DNA from: Roridomyces roridus
Taxonomy: Eukaryota; Basidiomycota; Agaricomycetes; Agaricales; Mycenaceae
Direction: 5' to 3'
Length of the DNA stretch: 64,000 nucleotides
Assembly: GCA_029378245.1 (NCBI GenBank)
Contig: JARKIF010000171.1
Coordinates: 1 to 64,000 of the forward strand
How positions within the stretch are numbered: the stretch's first letter is position 1; each line of letters opens with the position of its first letter. The notes under the pieces are model-generated. The model was not told the DNA's origin, ran no database searches, and worked only from the letters and a program-made list of their open reading frames with translations. Positions 22,436-31,699 of the stretch are shown here, in pieces. The position numbers and the translations under genes are program-made.

Positions 22436-23165
22436 ATCATGGTTACACACAGGGCCACAGGGGTGGCTCCACCGGGACTCTATTGAGTCAGGAGGATATT
22501 AAGGGACAGGGTCCGATCACACAGGAGCGGACTCCTGATGAGGTTACTATATATTGTTGGGTAGAATCTCCTGTACAGTAGATTCTACCTCGTCTAATCT
22601 CCAGCGCTACTTTGGCTTACGGGTTACCTTATCCTCTCTCACGGTTACAACCCGACTCGCCAATCCGCCAAGACTCAACTTGTCTCGTTGTGCTCGACTC
22701 GTCTCTTCTCGACATTCTCGAGCTCGCCGACCTTCTCGCCGTACCCGGCCGCGTCTGATCCGATCACCCGGCAAGCCGGCCTAGACGCTGTCGTTGACAT
22801 GTTGGAATGGATCACACGGAACATAGCTCTGAAGCTCAGCCGGGTACGACAAGAAGCAGAGAGGTTTGAGGTTGGTACTCGAGAGACAAGCCCAACACCT
22901 AGTGGTGCGAGTCGGGTTATAGGTCCCCCATAGATAGAGTGTGTCGAGTTGTTAACCAGCAGGCCAGAGTATCACTGGAGATTAGACGAAGTCAAATCTA
23001 ATGTACATGAGATTCTACATAGAATTATAGTGTCTTTGCCATGAGTCGACTCCTGTGCAATCAATCCCTGTTCCTTAATTCTCTCCTAGTCCAACTTCGA
23101 ATATAGTCTCGGAGTGATCGTCCCTAGGGTCTCAGGATGATTGTCCCGGTGTGCAACCATGCAGG
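22436..23165. repeat. Two LTR-like arms in inverted orientation
   Basis: The left arm (about 22436-22612) and right arm (about 22973-23165) are reverse complements over roughly 180 bp, interrupted by small indels. The best-conserved part is gtagaatctc.tgtaca with tcgtctaatctccag (22561-22608) against its inverse (22973-23018). The ~360-bp spacer carries an open frame at 22688-22933 with a gag-like hydrophilic C-terminus. Possible origins are two LTR copies inserted tail to tail or a foldback element. Confidence 0.55.
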
Positions 23166-23931
23166 AAGAAGATACTGATGAAGAAGTCGGTATACTCGTC
23201 ATTGTCAAAAGTGACCGGAAATTGATTCCTATCATTTGATGCGCCCCATCATATGGCTTGCGCTGACATTGGAAGACAGTATGGCTTCTTTCCAGTCCAA
23301 TCCCAAAGTTGATTCACATGAATTGCCCCAATGGTGCCGGAATACAAGCTTTTAAAGTTGTCTTGCAGTGATTTTGTGAGCAGAAATGACCAAAAGTCAA
23401 AGAAAATGTCTTGTGCCGTGCTCCATGCACTGAATCTACCCCAAAGTTTTGTTGCACAACAAACTTGAGTATCTTCTCTAGCTGACAAGAACTTCTGTTC
23501 ACATCAGGTCATCCAGAATTGGTAGTAAAAACAGCTGAACAATTCGGCAGCGAATTGTTGGACATGGTGGATTTATCCATGAACCCAGGGGCTTCACTTG
23601 ATCTGAAACTTGGTGGGGGCACTCTATTCAATGTCCCCTCAATATTAAATGAGCTGAAAATCCATTTGAGATTGCCTCAAGTGCTTGAATCAACATTTTG
23701 GACTCACGCCGGTTTGGGTTGTTGTTGTCAGTGTTCAACCTTTCTTGAAACCCCTTGGTGTTGCCTGTACAGTTGTACTCACCACTTCCGGTGTTAAGGA
23801 CACTGTTAGCCCTATGAACACCATAAACTTGCAGAATCATGGAAAAAGTTCTGGCCATCATACATGCAAGTCACACAGAGTGACACAGGAGAAGGCTGGA
23901 AAGTCGCGTACATATCAAGGTCGTGTCGTTC
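23166..23931. other. Intergenic, no supported gene
   Basis: Several open frames of 60-90 codons occur on both strands (for example minus 23249-23488) but none shows recognisable motifs. Base composition is AT-richer than the gene-dense right part. Decayed transposon sequence is the most likely content. Confidence 0.35.
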
Positions 23932-24390
23932 TCACGTGATCGAGAAGAAAGAAAGACTTGGATGGGAACGGCTAACAAAGAGAACAAAGAAATTGGTGAA
24001 TGCATGGTGAATGCATGCCGCATGCATGCCGTATGCATTGAATGGAAAGCCAGGCCTTTTGCCCCCTGTGTCATCTACCACAATGGAATCAGACCTGTGC
24101 TCAAGATGGTAGATCAACGCACCAGTCTTCTTGTCGTAACGTGCAGAGTCGCTCTGTACTGCAGCCGCTTTTGCGGCTTCTTTGCGAGCTTTCGATTCTT
24201 TTACAATACTAGAACTAGATGAGAGCCGAGTCAAACCGGAGAAGAAGAACGTACTCGGTGATCCGGGCAACCTCATCGAAATAGGCTTGTAGTTCTTGAG
24301 GTGCTTGACGCGCGAGAGGTCGTAAGTGAAAGTGACGGCGGTTCGGTCTTCAGCAGCTTCACGTGCCAGCAGGCTGTACAAGAGCCCCAT
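23932..24390 (-). CDS. Hypothetical protein fragment, unrecognised
   Basis: A 152-codon open frame begins MGLLYSLLAREAAEDRTAVT and contains an Ala/Lys-rich stretch (KESKARKEAAKAAAVQSD) and YDKKTGALIYHLE. I do not recognise the family. It lies just downstream of the bZIP pseudogene on the same strand and is absent from the intact cassette at 31 kb. It could be an unrelated gene piece or chance. Its 3' part overlaps a run of gcatg-type short repeats (24000-24030). Confidence 0.25.
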   Translation of the reverse strand: MGLLYSLLAREAAEDRTAVTFTYDLSRVKHLKNYKPISMRLPGSPSTFFFSGLTRLSSSSSIVKESKARKEAAKAAAVQSDSARYDKKTGALIYHLEHRSDSIVVDDTGGKRPGFPFNAYGMHAACIHHAFTNFFVLFVSRSHPSLSFFSIT

Positions 24391-24399
24391 GGTAGTATG

Positions 24400-24903
24400 T
24401 GTGTCATCTGCCTCTTCTGCTCATCCTCCTCGACAAGCCCATCACAGTCAATGAATCCACCACAGCACGGCGACTCAGCGCGGGGAGGTTCGGTTGAAGA
24501 CCCAGAAAGCAGCTCAAGCAGTATCAGACATGCTGCTACTCGAAGGCGGCGCAGCGGCCTGCATGAAGTGCTCTACTGCAGCAGCGGCAGCCTCCAGCGT
24601 CACTCTGAGCTGCGCAGAGGCTTGTATCTATCGGAGCAGATAAAGGACTTGATTGGCAGTGGAATGACCAGCAGAAAACACCGCTTGAGGATTCAATCCC
24701 ACTTGAATCTGTCCGCCCCCGCCCCCGCTTGTCGTCTGGCGACCTCGAACTCGGCTCGCAGCCTCACGTTCTCCTCCTCCGCCTTCTTACCTCGCGCCTC
24801 GAGATCGGCTATGTATTTGGGACCGCCGCACACGTTACTCGCGCTGCATAGTGAGGGAGCGCGTGGCTGGGATTGTATGGTCTGGTTTGCGGCCTCTGGG
24901 CAT
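24400..24903 (-). pseudogene. bZIP regulator pseudogene (copy A)
   Basis: This matches the intact bZIP at 31043-31642 from its start (MPRGRKPDHTIPATR) through the zipper (KKAEEENVRLRAE) into the Ser-rich C-terminus. In the basic region the codons for Asp-Tyr have become Glu-stop (GAG TAA). A few codons later one extra base shifts the frame before the zipper. It cannot make a DNA-binding protein. It belongs to the decayed left copy of the arsenic cassette. Confidence 0.85.
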
Positions 24904-24989
24904 GGTGATGGGCGGAAGAGAGAAGCGATGTGTTACACTCTATGTACTTTTTGATCCGCCTTCCTTGTTCCCGACGTCATCAATCCGAC

Positions 24990-25125
24990 CCGCCTCAGAG
25001 TCTCCGTCCTGCTCCCAGTGCATCCTCCCGCACAACGCAACACAAGTCAAAGTTACCAACACAGGCACCTCAAGCATCGTCACGGCAAGGGCCTCTCCCA
25101 ACAGCATGAGTTCTCACTCGCGAAA
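24990..25125 (-). pseudogene. Remnant of ACR3 C-terminus (copy A)
   Basis: About 130 bp correspond to the 3' end of ACR3 in copy B (near 31715-31860), with the shared end ccgacccgcctcagagtctcc. The sequence then jumps directly to sequence like the ACR3/MFS promoter region (gaaatcgagatcaaagt and attttttcggca, near 25120-25190). Nearly the whole ACR3 gene has been deleted from this copy. Confidence 0.7.
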
Positions 25126-25395
25126 TCGAGATCAAAGTGCGTTTTTGCAGGTGATCGCTGCAACGCATTCTGGATTTTTTCGGCATCGGTTCCCCGGCTC
25201 CAGCGCTGCGGCAGCGCAATGGTATGTTGTCCTCGATAAAGTCCAAATAGATCCCGGCAAAGAGTTTCTCCAGCTTGCTCCATGGGCTTGGGCTTTTTCA
25301 GATTGCCGTGTCGGGACACGCCCGGTACATACCATCTTGCACCTTGTCGATGGCGTGCTCGCAGTGCCTTACATGCCCTCCGCCCACCAACTAAC

Positions 25396-27172
25396 ATGAA
25401 GGACGGATGACTCAAGCCCACCGACTCACGACCTCGGCTTGCTGCCCATAGTACCTAGACGACTGCGACACGACCCTGACAAGCCCTCCGCTTTGGATCG
25501 CTCTTGAACATCTTTTTTGGCTTTGCTAGCACGTTTATGGTGGCGAACTTGTATTACTGCCAGGTGAGCATCTTTGCCGCTCATTTTCAATGCCGCTGAC
25601 AATTCCGTAGCCTCTGCTAAGTGAGTCTGACAATTTTTTTCATTCGCCGTCTAAATGGTATCCAGTCCAATTCTCCGACTCATTTGGGGTTTCTTATGAG
25701 CAGGTGTCCCGTATTCCAACACTTCTCCAAGCGGGGTACGTTATACAATTAACACGCCACCCGATTCTGAACTCTTGATGCAGATACGCAGTCGGCATCA
25801 TTCTTATATCACCTCTGGGAGACCTTGTCCGTCGGAGAGGGCTCATCATCCTCCCGGCACTCGTCTCCGCATTCCTGACAGTCGGACTCGCTGTAACCCC
25901 GAACTTCGTCGTCTTTGAGGCCCTCTGTTTCCTCGTTGGAGTCGTGTCCGTGACTCCCCAAATTATGATTGTCAGCTCTTCTCTTCTTGCACGCCATCTA
26001 TTTCTGACCATAACCAGCCTCTTGCCGCCGACCTCGCTCCCCCAGAGCGACGTGCAGCGGCCATGTCCGTCATAATCTCGGGCCTGCTGTTCGGAGTCCT
26101 CCTAGCCTGCATTCTAGCCGGAATAATCCCACAATTCGTCACCTGGCGGGTCATGTACTAAATGGCCATCGGCGTCCAAGTCCTCGTCTTCATCACCAGC
26201 TACTTTGTCATCCCCGACTACCCAGCCAAAAACAGCGACATCACCTACCTCGAGATTCTCCGCACTATGGCTCGCTTCGCTTACACCGAACCGATCCTCA
26301 TACAAGCCTGCCTCGTCAACCTCGCCTCTTGCGCGTGCTTTACAAACTTCTGGGTAACACTCACCTTCCTCCTCGGCGGGGCGCCCTACCACTACTCCAC
26401 CCTGGCCATCGGGCTCTTCGGGCTCATGGGCATCTTTGGGGTGGCCCTCGGTCCACTTGTAGGGAGGGCCATCGACATGTTGATCCCGTGGTACGCCTCG
26501 CTCATCGCCGTGCTCGCGCTCTCCTGCTTCCAAGCCAAGTGGGTGCCGGAAATGTGCACATAGCGGCGGCGGTGGTGGTTATCATGGGACTCGACGTGTT
26601 CCGCCAGATGCTCGAGATGTCTCTCGCCAGCTCGGTTTTCAGGTGTGTGCCAAATGACGCTGGAAATGACCGTGTATGCCACGGCGGGCAAACACCGGCG
26701 CACGCCAAGGTGGCGTGCCCTTAACCACGAACAAAGGAAATTGACCTTCATTAAGGGCACGTCCCCTTGGCGTTCCCTGGCCTTTGTCCGTCGTGTCCGC
26801 TCATCTGAATTACAGCATATCCGTCGCCGCCCGCGCCCGTCTCAACGCCCTCTTTGTCCTCTCGGTAAGTTCGCCCTCTTCCTTCTCGAATCACTCAGCC
26901 CTTAGATGCATTCCAGCTCTTCATCGGCCAAATCATGGGCACCGCCGCCGGCACCAAAGTCTTCACAACCTACGGCTGGCGCGCCGCCGCTGCCTTCAAC
27001 CTTGGGTTATACGCGTGGATCCTCGTCGTAATCATGCTCCGTGGCCCGCATTGTGAGAGGTATACGTGGTTTGGGTATCAAGGTGGGTGGGAGGCTAGGA
27101 AGAGTGTTGTTGAGGCTTGGAAGAAACGTGCTGAGGCGGAGGCGGCGGCGGAGAGGGATGGGAGAGGAGGAC
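25396..27172 (+). pseudogene. MFS transporter pseudogene (copy A)
   Basis: It is homologous to the intact MFS gene at 35820-37652 along its length. Lesions: a frameshift with a stop four codons after the ATG, an in-frame TAA at 26159-26161 replacing the second Tyr of the VYYMAIG region, a frameshift near 26540, and loss of the C-terminus to an insertion at 27177. Most introns of copy B are present here, but the one at 36577-36626 is exactly absent at 26150-26161. The intron before the SISAAARARL segment is enlarged by a 116-bp MITE (26680-26795). The detached C-terminal tail is at 29571-29682. Confidence 0.85.
26680..26795. mobile_element. 116-bp MITE inside an intron
   Basis: The block has inverted ends of about 43 bp. 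The left arm starts CACGGCGGGCAAAC and holds ACGCCAAGGTGGCGTGCCCT; the right arm is the inverse (cacgtccccttggcgt ... gtccgtcgtg), leaving a ~25-bp centre. It is absent from the matching 59-bp intron of copy B (37119-37177). It is too short to code and acts as a passive mobile element. Confidence 0.75.
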
Positions 27173-28542
27173 ACGGTGATACGCAGTGTCATGCGCACTA
27201 GTGTATAGTAGATAGCTCGAGTAGGTAATGTCCTAGAAGTAGACCGCGAAGCGATACAACTCCACAACACACTAACCACACAACACACACAACACACACA
27301 CAATTCCTTGACTAGCACGCTGACACCTAACGGTTGAGTTCGGGGTCGTCTGAAGTATACAGATAAGACTGATACTCCGCGGTTTGGTTCTCGGAAGCTT
27401 GTAGGTTGATTCTCGAGGGTTCACACCAAGTTCAAATGTCTTTGAACTAAGAGGAATCTCTTGACTGATTTGTAGACTACTCACAACGAACACAAGGTTA
27501 CGATGTTAAAAGGTTTTATATTTTATTGACCGGAACACACAATATCCAAAACACCAATACAACTTCGATACAACACGAAGAGGAACTATAGCACAGAGGG
27601 CAACCGACTACCCCTTAAGTATGTTACTATAGCTGACCCAAGTTGAACCGGAGCTCGGGTGCCTTTGATATTGCGTCTAAGCTAAGAGAAATGATACAAC
27701 AAATCTCCGCGGAAGTCACAAGACTGCACTATAACCACAGATCAAGCTTCGACCCAATGTCTAGGCAAGAAGGCGTACAATGCAATGCTGCAAGGGCGGG
27801 ATCTACAGGCCTTATATACTACTCCCTACTGATCTGATGATATAACTACTATTACGCGCCTGCCATCCCTATTTCCGTACTTTCCCTATAACTCTAGGTG
27901 TCCTGTCACCTATATTACATCCCCTCGAACCGCTTCACGTGGTCCTGTTGCCTATGTTGCTGCTTGGCCCGTCTGATCGGCGGTTATGCCGTCTTGGCAT
28001 TCGAGCCGATTGGCCTGGTAATTTGGTTCCGTTGTTTCATTACACTCTCCTGCTGAGCCAGCGCTCATTATGACTATAGCCCTCAACCCAGGTCCATAAA
28101 TAACCTCGGTCCGCCATCGTCATTCAAGGCTTACTCCTGGCAGATTCTGTCAGATGCGATCATCGCTCTGATCGCCTGCCGTGATTCCGCCGCTTTCCAT
28201 GATCATGATCGTACTTTGATCAGTTCTCGATCATACTAGTGTCCCTGCGTGAGTTCGACTCGCCCACTTGTCATTGCTTTTCTGGAACGAATGGTAGTAT
28301 TTCCTCCAACTCGCCTACACGAGCCACTCTGTTTGTATACATATATACAGACTTATACCGGTCCCCCGCGAACCTTGTCATAATAGTACTGCGCATCCAC
28401 GCAACCTTCGTCTTTGCTCTGTAGCTAGTCTAGCTCATTTCTGAATACACCTGGGCTTGGTATATCTCCTTGGGTATGGTATCTCCACAAGTAGTAGTCC
28501 CTGCGAACCGCCTATTGGAGTCACTACAACCGACCACTTCAA

Positions 28543-28903
28543 TAGGCAACGGCACGGGTACGGGTAACCCGCACGGGTAGACGGGTTTACCCGCCGCGGG
28601 TACGGGTACGGGTAGCCGAGCTGGATACCCGTGACCCGCGGGTAAGCCGCCAAGCCGGGAAACCTGCCGTATTGAGCGGGGGAGGGTGATTTCAAACGGT
28701 AAGCATGTTGAATTCACCATCTCGAACATTGAACAGTATCAATTGAACCACAAAAATTCCTTTCGGCACCAAACTGCCGCCATCTCGGCCACCAACCCGC
28801 GGGTAACCCGTACCCGTACCCGCGGCTATGGGTACACAGCCACCGCGGGTACGGGTACGGGTAGACTCCCACATACCCGCGGGTTTACCCGTGCCGATCC
28901 CTA
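28543..28903. mobile_element. hAT-type MITE with CGGGTA arrays
   Basis: The ends are TAGGCAACGGCACGGGTA and, inverted, TAGGGATCGGCACGGGTAAA. The target duplication is cacttcaa (28535-28542) and cacttgaa (28904-28911), 7 of 8 identical. Both arms carry runs of the pentamer-like CGGGTA/TACCCG in alternating orientation. The empty site with a single cacttgaa is preserved in the inverted relative near 8435. Non-autonomous, 361 bp. Confidence 0.8.
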
Positions 28904-28996
28904 CACTTGAACGAATAGCCAAGCGTAGTGTACTGACGACTTGTACTTGTCTCATTAATACACGAATAGCGATGCAGAGCTCAGTCCTATCCCTTA

Positions 28997-29481
28997 TCCC
29001 CTACTCTGTCAAGAGGAGGGTTCTGTGGGGCTGAAATGTTCTGATCTCCCGCAAAACTCATGCGATCAATTTGTACTTGTTTGTACAACGGACTAAGCGG
29101 GCAATGGTAATGCATGATGATGCATGATCTGTGTTACTCCCAAGTTACCTTGAATTGTCATTGAACCTCTGCAGCTTCAGCTTCCATCCATGAACAGTTG
29201 CACTTGCTTTCCTGCTCAATGTAAGTACTTACTTGACCAATGAATTTCCTCCAATCACTTCGTTGTTGCAGTCGCTTGCATACAAGATACAAAAAGCCAT
29301 GGTTTGATCTGTGATGATGGTTATCTTGCCGGAACAACCTGTGGGGCTGATCCTGAACTATCAGTGATCACACGATCACGGGAGGGTTTGCAGATGGCCG
29401 GCATTGTTTGGCATAAAAGATCTCAGCCCCGCGTCCATCATCTGATTCAGAGTAGGGGATCGGCGCTTGCGCCGCTATGGA
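28997..29481 (+). mobile_element. Helentron-like (HINE) element, copy 1
   Basis: The 5' end TCCCCTACTCTGTCAAGAGG has its inverse CAGAGTAGGGG at about 29449-29459, short of the 3' terminus. After it come the hairpin GGCGCTTGCGCC and the end GCTATGGA. The unoccupied relative near 8340 reads (in complement) ccctta-atgtatatc, showing insertion between A and T/A with no clear target duplication. These features match Helentron-associated non-autonomous elements rather than cut-and-paste MITEs. Confidence 0.6.
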
Positions 29482-29570
29482 TTGTATATCACCTGACAGA
29501 GGCATCGGTGTGCGCACCAAAACAGCTATTTAGCCAGATTTCACGCGTGCGAAATACGCAGTCGTATCAA

Positions 29571-29682
29571 CGGGGTGCAGGGGGAGGGGGAGACGGGTGG
29601 AACGCCTCAAGATCTCGAGAAGGGTGGTGCTGAGGAGAATGGAGGGAACCACAGGTCGTCCGAGTCGAAGAACGAGGAGTAG
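29571..29682 (+). pseudogene. Detached C-terminal tail of MFS copy A
   Basis: It corresponds to the Gly/Glu-rich tail of the intact MFS (ending ...SSESK(D/N)E(K/E) and TAG at 29680-29682), including gcagggggagggggagac and ctcgagaagggtggtg. It shows where the 2.4-kb element entered. Confidence 0.75.
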
Positions 29683-29734
29683 ATGGTACTCAATGTAAAA
29701 CCGAGGAAGCAGAGTTCTATCTACGGACGAGGTG

Positions 29735-29862
29735 CTCAGCCAAATTTCAACATCCTCCAAATAGCCTTCCCCGTGTTGGAGTATGGAACATTCAGCAGCC
29801 GCCTGAATAATGTATTGGACCGGCGGCCAATTGGATTCAAAAGACCTTGAGTCATGCGCCAC
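29735..29862 (-). pseudogene. Remnant of the last exons of a NACHT gene
   Basis: It matches the 3' end of NACHT 1 (37830-37970) on the minus strand, including the final-exon pattern GYLEDVEI against SYLDDVEV. It shows that the duplicated segment included the convergent NACHT gene as well as bZIP, ACR3 and MFS. Everything further 5' of that gene is missing. Confidence 0.65.
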
Positions 29863-30990
29863 ACAATTCGGAATTCTACACAGAGAGCAAACAATCATAC
29901 CACCGTGACACCGACGCTGCCCGATTCGAACGGACTCCCATCGTTGAGCGCACTGTACGGTCCCAAACCGCTCCCTCACTCTCATCCTAAATCAACCGAC
30001 ACAATGGATACATTGCACACAACTTCGATTTCTCAGGTCCGCCTTAAGCTTTCCAACACTCTCACTAGCAAGAATAACATTAACCTACCCCAGAGCATAG
30101 CCCAAATCTGCACGTGCGAACACTTTGCGACAGCAAGAAAAAAAATTGCCATGGGCTCAGGGGACCAGCACACAGCAGCGACCCCGGGTCGATTCTCGAA
30201 CGGACGTCGGCGCTCTGTTATTTTCCTCCGGCTCCTTCTGGGACGCCGGGTTAAACCTCTCTTAGTCCCTGGCCCAACTGCGCACGAAAAACGCTTGGTT
30301 CTATACACCGACGTATGTACCTCGGCCCGAATCGAACGGTCCTCTGCACTGGCCTCCGCACCTCAAGTTTGAAGTCGGGCAGTCCCCAACCACTCGCTCT
30401 CTCCTGCTGTTCGCATGGGATATGCTGAGGGCATGAAATCCAGCAGGAATACACCCGACCTTATGTTTCACCTCTCGAGACCTTCGCCTCAGCTGCGCAC
30501 AAGAGGTGTGTGGTCGCGATTCTGTCATGAATAGTACAGCACAAATTGAACATCAACTGCAAGTGGTCAGTCACAGTGCGCAGTCCCGCGCCACTTCTTC
30601 CTCGCACAGGAAGAGGTTTGAAATCCAGCTTCGGTCTCGTCGAGAGCGTACACTTGATTCGGTTGAATCAGTGGTGAACAATATATCACCGCACGAGGTA
30701 CCAGGCATGAACCAGAGAGCGCATCTGCGACAAATTCGATGGATTGAATCGTTGAGTCCAGAGACAGTTGAAAGATTGCACCGACTTGGTGTTTCTTCCC
30801 ACCTCTCTGAGACCCTCGCCCCAACTGCGCATACAAAAAAAGAAGCCCCGATTTTGTGATAGTGCAGCCCGAGTCGAACGGGTGTCTGCACGTCGTCGAT
30901 TACAGAGGGCAGTCTTAAACCACACTCCTCCAGGATGAGGGGTTCGTAATTCAGGTTCGGTATGTCAAGAGAGTACATCTGGCGGTGGTA
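29863..30990. repeat. Second cluster of tRNA-like repeats, no protein gene
   Basis: T-arm-like motifs occur at about 29919-29934, 30186-30207, 30325-30340 and 30868-30885 (for example cccgaatcgaacgg, cccgagtcgaacggg). The part 29990-30200 matches 1120-1350. Several open frames of 60-170 codons are present on both strands, but they run through the repeats and lack domains. Confidence 0.55.
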
Positions 30991-31042
30991 AAGAATACAT
31001 GGGCTCGCCGAATGGCGCAGGTCATCCACAGACGATTGCGAG

Positions 31043-31642
31043 TCACGGCCGCCGATCGCCCGGCGGCATGCAGGGTACCAGGGATGGACCAGACGTCGAG
31101 CGTATCTGGGACAAATTCGACGGATGCCGCTCATCGCTCTCCCCATCCTCCTCGACAAGCCCCTCACAATCGATGAATCCACCACAGCACGGCGACTCAG
31201 CGCGGAGAGGTCCGGTCGAAGACCCAGAAAACAGATCAAGTAACGCAGTATCAGCCAGACTGTCACTTGAAGGCGGCATAGCGACCTGCATAAAGTGCTC
31301 CACCGCGGCAGCCGCAGCCTCCAGCGTTACCCTGAGCTGCGCAGAGGCTTGTATCTGAGTATCGGCGAAGGTCAAGGACATGATTCTCGGAGTGGAATGA
31401 CCAGCATAACGCACCGCTTGAGGACTCAATCCCACTTGACTCTGTTGGGTCCCCGTCCCCGTCCCCGCTTGTCGTCTGGCGACCTCGAGCTCGGCTCGCA
31501 GCCTCACATTCTCCTCCTCCGCCCTCTTACACCGGACTTCGAGATCGGCTACATACTGGGACCGCCGAGCGCGGTAGTCGCGCTGCATGGTGAGGGCGCG
31601 CGTGGCCGGAATCGTATGATCTGGTTTGCGGCCTCTGGGCAT
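31043..31642 (-). CDS. bZIP transcription factor, likely arsenic-responsive
   Basis: This 199-aa nuclear regulator has a basic region at residues 15-33 (RALTMQRDYRARRSQYVAD) followed by heptad positions L34, A41, L48 and A55 and the polar N45. The Asn that is invariant in most Yap-type basic regions is replaced by Ala, so DNA specificity may be unusual. Cysteines at C38, C152, C153, C159 and C191 include a CC-x5-C group that could bind As(III). The start lies only 57 bp downstream of the ACR3 stop on the same strand, recalling the ARR1-ARR3 linkage of yeast. The arsenic role is inferred from this linkage; the bZIP call is seen directly. Single exon. Confidence 0.75.
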   Translation of the reverse strand: MPRGRKPDHTIPATRALTMQRDYRARRSQYVADLEVRCKRAEEENVRLRAELEVARRQAGTGTGTQQSQVGLSPQAVRYAGHSTPRIMSLTFADTQIQASAQLRVTLEAAAAAVEHFMQVAMPPSSDSLADTALLDLFSGSSTGPLRAESPCCGGFIDCEGLVEEDGESDERHPSNLSQIRSTSGPSLVPCMPPGDRRP

Positions 31643-31699
31643 GATGATGGGCGGAAGAGAGAAGCGATTTGTTGTGCCCTATGTACTTTTTGATCGGCA

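Larger units (their letters stand above)
27177..29569. mobile_element. 2.4-kb element interrupting the MFS pseudogene
   Basis: The insertion runs from TGATACGCAGTGTCATGCGCAC to the inverted GTGCGAAATACGCAGTCGTATCA. The flanks share acgg (27173-27176 and 29570-29573). It lies between two parts of MFS that are contiguous in copy B (around 37527-37540). Removing the nested elements at 28543-28903 and 28997-29481 leaves about 1.5 kb. TG...CA ends with a short duplication fit a solo LTR, while the ~23-bp inverted ends fit a DNA element; the class is open. Family fragments are at 7962-8178 and 8249-8640. No domain-bearing frame is present. Confidence 0.7.
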
